From: Amycolatopsis viridis
Lineage (GTDB): Bacteria > Actinomycetota > Actinomycetes > Mycobacteriales > Pseudonocardiaceae
Direction of reading: 5' to 3'
Length of the DNA stretch: 64,000 nucleotides
Assembly (NCBI RefSeq): GCF_011758765.1
Contig: NZ_JAANOU010000001.1
Span: 5,084,001 to 5,148,000 of the forward strand
Position 1 is the stretch's first letter. Each line of letters opens with the position of its first letter. Shown here one piece after another: positions 55,564-64,000 of this stretch. Position numbers and translations under genes: made by a program. The notes under the pieces were generated by a model. The model made no database searches. It saw only the letters and a list, made by a program, of their open reading frames with translations, and was not told where the DNA came from.

Positions 55564-57351
55564 ATGCAGTTCCACAAGTACGACGTGGTGATCGTGGGCG
55601 CCGGTGGCGCCGGGATGCGCGCCGCCATCGAGGCGGGCCAGCGCGCCCGCACCGCGGTCCTCACCAAGCTCTACCCGACCCGCTCCCACACCGGCGCGGC
55701 CCAGGGCGGCATGTGCGCCGCGCTGGCGAACGTCGAAGAGGACAACTGGGAGTGGCACACCTTCGACACGGTCAAGGGCGGCGACTACCTGACCGACCAG
55801 GACGCGGCGGAGATCATGGCCAAGGAGGCCATCGACGCCGTGCTCGACCTGGAGAAGATGGGCCTGCCGTTCAACCGGACACCGGAAGGCAAGATCGACC
55901 AGCGCCGGTTCGGCGGGCACACCCGTGACCACGGCAAGGCCGCGGTGCGCCGGGCCTGCTACGCGGCCGACCGCACCGGTCACATGATCCTGCAGACCCT
56001 GTACCAGAACTGCGTCAAGCACGGGATCGAGTTCTTCAACGAGTTCTACGTGCTCGACATGATCACCACGGAGACCGAGAACGGGCCCGTCGCCACCGGC
56101 GCCGTCGCCTACGAACTCGCGACCGGCGAGATCCACGTCTTCCAGGCCAAGGCGGTCATCTTCGCCACCGGCGGCTTCGGCAAGGTCTTCAAGACCACGT
56201 CGAACGCGCACACCCTCACCGGTGACGGCATGGGCATCTACTACCGCAAGGGCCTGCCGCTGGAGGACATCGAGTTCTACCAGTTCCACCCGACCGGCCT
56301 GGCCGGCCTGGGCATCCTGCTCACCGAGGGTGCCCGCGGCGAGGGCGCGATCCTGCGCAACGCCTCGGGTGAGCGGTTCATGGAGCGCTACGCCCCGACG
56401 ATCAAGGACCTCGCGCCGCGCGACATCGTCGCCCGCTCGATGGTCCTGGAGGTCCTCGAGGGCCGCGGCGCCGGTCCGCACAAGGACTACGTGCTCCTGG
56501 ACTGCACGCACCTCGGTGCCGAGGTCCTAGAGACGAAGCTGCCGGACATCACCGAGTTCGCCCGCACCTACCTGGGTGTGGACCCGGTGAAGGAGCCGGT
56601 GCCGGTGTACCCGACCGCGCACTACGCGATGGGTGGCATCCCGACGAACGTGCACGGTGAGGCGCTGCTCGACAACGACACCGTCCTGCCCGGCGCGTAC
56701 GCCGCCGGTGAGGTCGCGTGCGTGTCGGTGCACGGCGCGAACCGGCTGGGCACCAACTCGCTGCTGGACATCAACGTGTTCGGCCGCCGCGCCGGCATCG
56801 CCGCCGCGGAGTACGCCACGACCCACGACTTCGTCGAGTTGCCGGAGGACCCGGCCAAGATGGTCGAGGGCATGGTCGAGCACCTGCGCACCGCCCACGG
56901 CGGCGAGCGGGTCGCCGACATCCGCACCGAGCTGCAGCAGACGATGGACACCAACGCGGCGGTGTACCGCACCGAGGACACGCTGAAGACCGCGCTGACC
57001 GACGTCCAGCGGCTCAAGGAGCGCTACGGCCGGATCTCGATCCAGGACAAGGGCAAGCGGTACAACACCGACCTGCTGGAGGCCATCGAGCTGGGCTTCC
57101 TGCTCGACCTGGCCGAGGCGCTGGTGAACGCGGCGCTGGCCCGCAAGGAGTCCCGCGGCGGCCACGCCCGCGAGGACTACCCGAACCGGGACGACGTCAA
57201 CTTCATGCGGCACTCGATGTCGTACAAGGTCCTGCCGGACAAGCCGGACCCGGACGCCCCGCTGGGCATCAGCGGCTTCATGGCCGACATCCGGCTGGAC
57301 TACAAGCCGGTGACCTTCACCCGGTACGAGCCGATGGAGCGTAAGTACTGA
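55564..57351 (+). CDS. sdhA: Succinate dehydrogenase flavoprotein subunit
   Basis: 595 residues. FAD motif VVIVGAGGAGMRAAIEAG, covalent FAD His in RSHTGAAQGGM, the substrate/catalytic region HTLTGDGMGIYYRKG and EFYQFHPTG, and the capping domain ending in NRLGTNSLLDINVFGRRAG. Oxidises succinate to fumarate, passing electrons through SdhB. GAGGAAG before the ATG. Length and motifs are standard for actinobacterial SdhA. Confidence 0.97.
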   Translation: MQFHKYDVVIVGAGGAGMRAAIEAGQRARTAVLTKLYPTRSHTGAAQGGMCAALANVEEDNWEWHTFDTVKGGDYLTDQDAAEIMAKEAIDAVLDLEKMGLPFNRTPEGKIDQRRFGGHTRDHGKAAVRRACYAADRTGHMILQTLYQNCVKHGIEFFNEFYVLDMITTETENGPVATGAVAYELATGEIHVFQAKAVIFATGGFGKVFKTTSNAHTLTGDGMGIYYRKGLPLEDIEFYQFHPTGLAGLGILLTEGARGEGAILRNASGERFMERYAPTIKDLAPRDIVARSMVLEVLEGRGAGPHKDYVLLDCTHLGAEVLETKLPDITEFARTYLGVDPVKEPVPVYPTAHYAMGGIPTNVHGEALLDNDTVLPGAYAAGEVACVSVHGANRLGTNSLLDINVFGRRAGIAAAEYATTHDFVELPEDPAKMVEGMVEHLRTAHGGERVADIRTELQQTMDTNAAVYRTEDTLKTALTDVQRLKERYGRISIQDKGKRYNTDLLEAIELGFLLDLAEALVNAALARKESRGGHAREDYPNRDDVNFMRHSMSYKVLPDKPDPDAPLGISGFMADIRLDYKPVTFTRYEPMERKY

Positions 57352-57400
57352 TGGGACAAGCACAGCCTTCCGGCATTCCGGTCCCCGCGGAGGAAGCGAA

Positions 57401-58174
57401 ATGACAGCCGTAGCCGAACCTAAGACCGTCAACGGGATTCCCGCGCCGGAGGGCTCGGTCACCATCACGGTGAAGATCCAGCGGTACAACCCCGAGGTCG
57501 ACGACGCGCCGCACTGGGAGTCCTACGAGGTCCCGGCGCTGCCGACCGACCGGGTGCTGAACCTGCTGTTCAACATCAAGAACTACGTGGACGGCACGTT
57601 GTCGTTCCGCCGGTCGTGCGCGCACGGCATCTGCGGTTCGGACGCGATGCAGATCAACGGGATCAACCGGCTGGCGTGCAAGGTGCTGGTCAAGGACCTG
57701 CTCGCCAAGGACGGCAAGGAGACCACGGTCACCGTGGCCCCGATCAAGGGCCTGCCGACCCTCAAGGACCTCTACGTCGACATGGAGCCGTTCTTCGAGG
57801 CCTACCGCGCGGTGAAGCCGTACCTGATCACCTACGGCAACGAGCCCACGCGTGAGCGGATCCAGTCGCAGGCCGACCGGGAGCGGTTCGACGACACCAC
57901 CAAGTGCATCCTGTGCGCGGCGTGCACCTCGTCGTGCCCGGTGTACTGGAACGACGGGTCGTACTTCGGCCCGGCGGCGATCGTCAACGCGCACCGCTTC
58001 ATCTTCGACAGCCGGGACGAGGGGTCCGAGGAGCGCCTGGACATTCTCAACGACGCGGAGGGCGTGTGGCGCTGCCGCACGACCTTCAACTGCACCGACG
58101 CGTGCCCGCGTGGCATCCAGGTCACGAAGGCGATCCAGGAGGTCAAGCGCGCGCTGCTGTTCAAGCGCGTCTGA
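57401..58174 (+). CDS. sdhB: Succinate dehydrogenase iron-sulfur subunit
   Basis: 257 residues. The plant-type [2Fe-2S] domain has RRSCAHGICGSDAM and a later Cys in NRLACK; the C-terminal domain holds [4Fe-4S] and [3Fe-4S] ligands in CILCAACTSSCP and CRTTFNCTDACPRG. Carries electrons from SdhA to the membrane quinone. GGAGGAAG ribosome site. The gene ends just before a strong terminator. Confidence 0.97.
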   Translation: MTAVAEPKTVNGIPAPEGSVTITVKIQRYNPEVDDAPHWESYEVPALPTDRVLNLLFNIKNYVDGTLSFRRSCAHGICGSDAMQINGINRLACKVLVKDLLAKDGKETTVTVAPIKGLPTLKDLYVDMEPFFEAYRAVKPYLITYGNEPTRERIQSQADRERFDDTTKCILCAACTSSCPVYWNDGSYFGPAAIVNAHRFIFDSRDEGSEERLDILNDAEGVWRCRTTFNCTDACPRGIQVTKAIQEVKRALLFKRV

Positions 58175-58187
58175 TCCGCCCGCGTCC

Positions 58188-58222
58188 GAAGGCCCCCGCA
58201 CCGATGTGGTGCGGGGGCCTTC
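58188..58222. terminator. Terminator after sdhB
   Basis: Perfect 15-bp stem (58188-58202 with 58208-58222) and 5-base loop. Placed between the sdhB and vWA-protein stops it works for both strands. Confidence 0.9.
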
Positions 58223-58230
58223 GTCGTCGG

Positions 58231-60062
58231 TCAGGCGCGGCGCCGCGCGAGCAGGATCACGACCCCGGCCAGGACGACGACGGCGGCGGCGCCCACCCCG
58301 ACCCAGATCGGCCAGGTCGCCGGCTCCCCGGCGATGGCGGTGAGCGCGGGCGCGGCGGGGGCGGGTGCCGTGGCGGCACCCGCGTAGGACGGGCCGTCCT
58401 CGCGCTGCCCGCCGACCGTGACGTCGAGGGTGACCGGCACCGGGACGTCGTCACCGGCCGCGGCGGTGGCGCCCATCTTGACCGCGAGGTAGTACCAGCC
58501 GGCGACGGCCTGGCCGCGCACGGACGAGTCGTCGGCGTCGCGGTTGTGGTAGCGGACCGGAACCGTCGCGACGGCGTCCCTGCCGGTGGGCAGCGTGTGC
58601 GGGGTGCCGGTGAAGACCGTGGTGTCGGAGCCGATCTCCGCCCGGTACGGGTTGTACAGCGTGGTGGCGATGTTGGACACGTTGTCCACGCCGGTGCCGC
58701 CGGCCTGTCCGAAGTGGACGCGGTAGGCCAGGCCCTGGCCCCAGTCCAGCTTGACCCGGTAGAAGACGTACTCGCCGCGTTGCAGCGTGTCGGTGTAGCG
58801 GCCGCTGCCCGGCAGGGTGGCGGCGACGTTGAACGAGCCGCCACCGGTCGTCTCCCGCGTGCCGGACGGTTCCACGGGGGTCACCGGGGGCAGCACGGTG
58901 TCCGGCCCGGGATCGGCGACCGGCGGTTCGACGAGGGCCAGCAGCTCGACCGGCAGCCGCTCCGGCACCCCGGTGGACACGCGGTCCCAGGTGAGGGCGA
59001 AGTAGTACCGGCCACCGCCCCGGCAGCTGCCGTCCTTGCCGTCCAGGGTGCGCGCGACGGTCAGGGCGACGCCGTCGCTGGACAGGCCGGCCTGCTCGGA
59101 CTCGAAGACGTGGCAGTCCTTGCCCCCCTCGCCGTAGACACGCAACTGGAGGGTGTTGAAGTCCTGCGTGCGGGACACGCCGTGGACGAGTGGGAAGGAC
59201 ACGGTGCCGCTGAAGTGGGCGGTGCCGCCTTCGGGCACGTCGAGTGCGTAGTAGCGCGTTTCGTGCCCCCCGAGGGTGTCCAGGTGCTGGCCGGGGTCGA
59301 CGACCGGCGCGTTCGTCCAGGCCGGGGTGCCGGTGATGGGGGTCCCGGCGGGTTCGTAGGTGCGCAGCGCGGTCGCGGAGACGCGCGGCAGGATCCGTTC
59401 GAGGGTCTTGCCGTCGGGCGCATCGCTGTAGGTGCCGCCGGTGACCTGCGCGATGCAGGTGAGCTGGCGGCGGGACCGCTCGTCGACGTCGAAGCCGACC
59501 GTGTGCACGACGAGCTGGGTGCCCTGGACGGTCAGCTCCTTGGCCACCTCGCACGGGTCGGGCGGGGCGCAGGTGTCCTCCCCGTCGGAACGAGCACGAT
59601 CGCACGCGGGCCGGTGCTGGGGAGGGCGCCGGCGGCGGTGCGCAGGGCCGTGCCGATGGGCGTGTAGCCGCTGGGCTGGATGCCGTCGACGGCCGCGGTG
59701 AGAGCGGGTTTGTCGATGGTGCGCGGCGGGGTGAGGACCTGGACGTCCTGGCAGCCCGCGGCCTTCTCGGCGTCGGACGAGCCGGTGCGGGTGCCGTAGA
59801 CGGTCAGACCCACCTGGGCCTGCGCGGGAGCGGACCCGATGAACCGGCGCAGCGCGTTCTTCGCGGCGTCCATCTTGGTGCCGCTGCCCGGGTCGGCCTG
59901 CTTCATCGAACCGGAGCCGTCGAGCACCAGCATGGTCGGCGCGTACTGCGCCTGCCCGGTCTGCCCGATTTGTCGGGCCTGCCCGGACTGCGCCACCGGC
60001 GCGAGCCCGGACACCAGCAGACCGGCCGCGGCCACCGCGAGGAGTTTCGAGAGCCGGAACAT
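58231..60062 (-). pseudogene. Secreted von Willebrand A-domain membrane protein with a one-base frameshift
   Basis: The start ATG 60062 gives a signal peptide (KLLAVAAAGLLVSGLAP) and a vWA domain with MIDAS motif VLDGSGSM. The frame breaks near 59596-59600, where AIVLV should lead to SDGEDTC: one base is missing, and the neighbouring frame then continues with SDGEDTCAPPDPC to a C-terminal membrane helix (VGVGAAAVVVLAGVVILLARRR). The repaired product has 610 residues, with two beta-rich extracellular domains after the vWA. Either a real inactivation or a sequence error. Probable cell-surface adhesion or binding protein. Convergent with sdhB. Confidence 0.8.
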
Positions 60063-60170
60063 GGTCCCCCATCCGTGTGATCGATGGGGTTTGGATGCGG
60101 TCGCGCACCGATGGGTTCCCGGACCGTAGGCGTGCGGCCTCGCCCAGAGCCCGCCGGACGCGGACCGTCC

Positions 60171-60410
60171 CTAGGCGCCGACCTTTTCGGTGCGCCGCGC
60201 GCGTAGGCCGCGATAGCCGATGACCCCGATGACGGTGCCGAGGACGAAGCTCACGATCGCCAGGACGAGGTGCACGACGAAGAAACCGGTGGCCGATCCG
60301 TCCGGCGCCCACGAATTGTCACTGGCCCACAGGTTCTTCACGAACGTGATCCAGATGATCCACGACCAGACTCCGAACGCCAGCAGGAACAGCGCCACAC
60401 GACGAGACAT
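60171..60410 (-). CDS. Small two-helix membrane protein (SCO4848-like)
   Basis: 79 residues with helices at about 5-24 (LFLLAFGVWSWIIWITFV) and 45-68 (VVHLVLAIVSFVLGTVIGVIGY), ending in RGLRARRTEK. The first helix runs into KNLWASDNSWA. Its size, pattern and place beside a D-Ala-D-Ala carboxypeptidase gene match the SCO4848 family of Streptomyces. Function unknown; perhaps a partner in cell-wall processing. Confidence 0.75.
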   Translation of the reverse strand: MSRRVALFLLAFGVWSWIIWITFVKNLWASDNSWAPDGSATGFFVVHLVLAIVSFVLGTVIGVIGYRGLRARRTEKVGA

Positions 60411-60471
60411 GGCCCGAGTATCCCCCGATCGAATCAGGGCGCCGCTGCGGGGAACCCGAGTGGGCGTCCTC

Positions 60472-60477
60472 TAGCCT
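60472..60477 (+). promoter_or_regulatory. -10 element TAGCCT, leaderless start
   Basis: TAGCCT is followed by 6 bases and the GTG at 60484; supports that start over the upstream TTG at 60481. Confidence 0.5.
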
Positions 60478-60483
60478 GCTTTG

Positions 60484-61683
60484 GTGCGACGCGGTCTCCT
60501 GCTCTCCCTCGTTCTGGTCGTGCTGTCCGGTCTGGTGCCGTTCGCCGGTACCGCGACGGCCGCTCCCGCGGTCTGCCCGGACCGAACCGCGCCGCCCCCG
60601 CCGGTCGACACCTCGGAACAGCCCCCGCCCGGTGTGCCCGCGCCCGCTCCCCTGCCGGTGCCCACCGCCCCGGTCGGCGGCGCGCGCATGGGCGAGTGCG
60701 GCGTGGTCTACCCGTCCGGCGCCGCCGTCCCGCCCGAGACCACCGCGGCCTCCTGGGTGCTGCAGGACCTCGACACCGGTGTGGTGCTCGCCGCGAAGAA
60801 CCCGCACGCCCGGGAGCGGCCCGCGTCGCTGATCAAGACGCTGCTGGCGCTCGTGGTGATCCGGGAGCTGAAACCGGACCAGGTTCTCGTCCCGACGGCC
60901 GAGGACGCGAACCAGGAGTGCACCTGCGTCGGGCTGGTCGCCGGCGGCCGGTACACGGTGGACCTGCTGCTGCACGGCCTGCTGATGCACTCGGGCAACG
61001 ACGTGGCGCACACGTTCGCCACGGCGCTCGGCGGAGTTCCGGCGACGGTGCAGAAGATGAACCGGCTGGCCGCCTCGCTCGGCGCGTCGGACACCCGCAG
61101 CGCGACGCCGTCCGGCCTGGACGGCCCGGGCATGTCCGCGTCGGCCTACGACCTGAGCCTGATCTTCAACTACGGGATGAAGCAGCCCGAGTTCGCCGCC
61201 GCGATCGCGACGCGGGCCACCCAGATCCCGGACCAACCGGGCAAACCGGCGTTCTCGATCGTCAACGACAACAAGCTGCTCGGCACCTACCCCGGATTCC
61301 TCGGCGGGAAGACGGGCTTCACGGACGACGCGCGCCACACCTACGTCGGCGGCGCCGAACAGAACGGCCGGCGCGTCGCGGTGGTCATGATGCGCACCGA
61401 GCAACGGCCCACGCCGGTGGTGAACCAGGCCAGGGCGCTGCTGGACTACGGCTTCACCCTGGCGAAGACGAACACCACCCCGGTCGGGCACCTCGTGTCG
61501 CCGACGGTGTCGGAGGAGACGGAGAACGGTGGCACGTCCGGCGTCACCGCGGCCGGCTCCGCCGGTGCGAAGGACCCGTTCGGGGTGACCGGGTGGATCC
61601 TCACCCTGGTCGTCGCCCTGATCATCGTGGCGGGTTTCGTGATCGGCCACTACCGCAAGAAAGCGCAGCCCTCGCAGGACTGA
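60484..61683 (+). CDS. dacB: D-alanyl-D-alanine carboxypeptidase (DacB/PBP5-like)
   Basis: 399 residues. Signal peptide (LLLSLVLVVLSGLVPFAG), Pro-rich spacer, then the S11 serine peptidase: SxxK active site SLIK with Ser115 and Lys118, SGN in MHSGNDVAH, and KTG in GGKTGFTDDARH. A C-terminal helix (WILTLVVALIIVAGFVIG) anchors it in the membrane, active domain outside, trimming peptidoglycan pentapeptides. The synteny matches Rv3330 (dacB1). Confidence 0.93.
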   Translation: MRRGLLLSLVLVVLSGLVPFAGTATAAPAVCPDRTAPPPPVDTSEQPPPGVPAPAPLPVPTAPVGGARMGECGVVYPSGAAVPPETTAASWVLQDLDTGVVLAAKNPHARERPASLIKTLLALVVIRELKPDQVLVPTAEDANQECTCVGLVAGGRYTVDLLLHGLLMHSGNDVAHTFATALGGVPATVQKMNRLAASLGASDTRSATPSGLDGPGMSASAYDLSLIFNYGMKQPEFAAAIATRATQIPDQPGKPAFSIVNDNKLLGTYPGFLGGKTGFTDDARHTYVGGAEQNGRRVAVVMMRTEQRPTPVVNQARALLDYGFTLAKTNTTPVGHLVSPTVSEETENGGTSGVTAAGSAGAKDPFGVTGWILTLVVALIIVAGFVIGHYRKKAQPSQD

Positions 61684-61713
61684 CGAGCGTTCCCCGGTGC
61701 GGCAACCCCGCGG

Positions 61714-62718
61714 TCAGCGGCGCCGCAGGCCCAGCCAGGCCAGCATGGCGCCCGCGCTGAACGCACCGGCGACCGCTCCCGCACCGGGGCCGCGCCGGAC
61801 CTCCACCGTGGGCCGGATGACCGCCGGCGGGGGCGGTTCGACCGTCGTCACCAGGTTTTCCCTCGCGGTGGCGGTCCAGGCGGTCACGAACAGCAGGAAC
61901 CGCGACACCAGGTTCGCGAACACCAGCAGACCGATGATCGGCCCGAACAGCACCCCGCTGGGCGACTTCGTGACGCTGGCCAGGTAGATCGATCCGACCT
62001 GCTTCAGCACCTCGAACCCGATCGACGCGATCGCCGCGCCCTTGACGGCGCTGCGGACGGACACCTTCTCCCGCGGCAGCCGCGACAGCACCCACAGGAA
62101 CACCAGCGTGTTCGCCAGCAGCGCCAGCACGATCGTCGCCAGTCGCAGCAGGAACAGCGCCCAGCTCTGGTCCTCCAGCCCCACCAGCCGCAGCAGCAGA
62201 CGGCCGATTCCGCCGCCGACCGCGGTCAGGCCGAACGACACCACCAGCGCCAGCCCGAGCCCGCCGAGCGCGAGCAGGTCCTTCACCGTCGTCGACACCA
62301 GCGGGCGGCTCTTCTTCTCCTGCCCCCACTGGGCGGTGAGCGCGTCGCGCAGGTTGCTCATCCAGCCGATGCCGGAGTACAGGGCGAGCAGCAGACCGAG
62401 GACCCCGGTGCCGCCCCGCGAGGCCAGTGCGGCGTCGACGATCTTCGTGACGAAGTCACCGATCCCCGGTGGGGTCGACGAGATGATCCCGTTGCGCAGC
62501 TCGTTCAACGCCGCCGTGTTGTTCGCCAGCACGAACCCGGCGATCGAGAACCCCACCATGAGCAGCGGGAACAGCGACAGGACGCTGAAGTACGTGATCG
62601 CCGCCGCGTAGTGGTTGCCGTAGCGCTCGCCGAACGCCTCGTTGGCCCGTACCAGGTGGTCGAGCCACGGGTACTTCCGGCGCAGCCGCGGGACCAGCTT
62701 TTCCTTCTCTTCCGCCAC
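61714..62718 (-). CDS. YihY/BrkB family integral membrane protein
   Basis: 334 residues with six predicted helices. Family marks: YAAAITYFSVLSLFPLLMVGFS near residue 35, GIGWMSNLRDALTAQWG, and the C-terminal FGPIIGLLVFANLVSRFLLFVTAW. Once misnamed RNase BN; actual function unsettled. A TAGCGT -10 ends 6 bases before GTG 62718, suggesting a leaderless mRNA. Matches Rv3335c in position, next to trpS. Confidence 0.9.
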   Translation of the reverse strand: MAEEKEKLVPRLRRKYPWLDHLVRANEAFGERYGNHYAAAITYFSVLSLFPLLMVGFSIAGFVLANNTAALNELRNGIISSTPPGIGDFVTKIVDAALASRGGTGVLGLLLALYSGIGWMSNLRDALTAQWGQEKKSRPLVSTTVKDLLALGGLGLALVVSFGLTAVGGGIGRLLLRLVGLEDQSWALFLLRLATIVLALLANTLVFLWVLSRLPREKVSVRSAVKGAAIASIGFEVLKQVGSIYLASVTKSPSGVLFGPIIGLLVFANLVSRFLLFVTAWTATARENLVTTVEPPPPAVIRPTVEVRRGPGAGAVAGAFSAGAMLAWLGLRRR

Positions 62719-62724
62719 GGGAAG

Positions 62725-62730
62725 ACGCTA
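62725..62730 (-). promoter_or_regulatory. -10 element TAGCGT for yihY, leaderless
   Basis: TAGCGT on the minus strand is followed by 6 bases and the GTG at 62718. Confidence 0.5.
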
Positions 62731-62783
62731 ACGACCCCGCCCCCACGCCGCAATTCGGAGGCGGGCAGCCTCCACTGTGGACG

Positions 62784-64000
<1,217 letters not shown>

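Overview
The window is high-GC actinobacterial chromosome. The 16S/23S/5S operon, the gene content and the frequent GTG starts, ATGA/GTGA overlaps and leaderless promoters point to a Pseudonocardiaceae member, most likely Amycolatopsis or a close relative. That placement comes from pattern recognition, not from a search. Recalled from memory, the gene order matches the conserved block around Mycobacterium tuberculosis Rv3302c-Rv3336c: glpD2, lpdA, Rv3304, amidohydrolase, PNP (deoD), pmmB, upp, add, deoA, cdd, sdhCDAB, a D-Ala-D-Ala carboxypeptidase, a YihY protein, trpS. Several blocks are interleaved here: glpFK, mutAB-meaB, an rRNA operon, regulators, a P450 locus and a nucleoside ABC importer.

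Layout. 0.2-7 kb: a truncated AMP-binding-like protein, glycerol catabolism (glpD divergent from glpFK) and an LpdA-type flavoprotein. 7-10 kb: a cyclotransferase-fold protein, an AbiEi/DUF559 protein between two oppositely oriented 21-bp minisatellites, and an M20 amidohydrolase. 10.5-15.6 kb: methylmalonyl-CoA mutase (mutA, mutB) and its GTPase chaperone meaB. 15.7-20 kb: a receptor-like Ser/Thr kinase and an overlapping PNP/phosphohexomutase pair. 20-25.2 kb: the rRNA operon on the minus strand, without spacer tRNAs. 25.6-30.5 kb: a flavodoxin-fold protein, a membrane protein, a MerR/aldo-keto reductase operon (reductase frameshifted), TetR, upp/methyltransferase and a DUF1707 protein. 30.5-36.5 kb: deoC with two aldehyde dehydrogenase family genes, GNAT, a [3Fe-4S] ferredoxin, an orphan MNT gene with an eroded HEPN toxin, and a P450. 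36.6-47 kb: a low-complexity membrane protein, a DUF3516 helicase with an acidic divergent neighbour, an amidohydrolase, MerR, MFS, adenosine deaminase, a coiled-coil protein and a VOC protein. 47-54 kb: a head-to-head minisatellite, then the nucleoside uptake/catabolism operon bmp-ABC-permeases-cdd-deoA on the minus strand. 54.6-64 kb: sdhCDAB, a frameshifted von Willebrand A protein, a small membrane protein, D-Ala-D-Ala carboxypeptidase, YihY, trpS and a cut-off gene.

Functional theme. Nucleosides are imported (BMP/ABC), deaminated (add, cdd), phosphorolysed (PNP, deoA) and salvaged (upp). Pentose-1-phosphates could be isomerised by the PGM2-like mutase, cleaved by DeoC, and the acetaldehyde oxidised by the adjacent aldehyde dehydrogenase. 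Propionyl/methylmalonyl-CoA conversion to succinyl-CoA and succinate dehydrogenase lie in the same neighbourhood.

The main unexplained structure is a family of 21-bp tandem repeats at three intergenic loci. Other notable signals are a MerR-type promoter with a 19-bp spacer, a recurring leaderless promoter architecture, an eroded HEPN gene and two single-base frameshifts.
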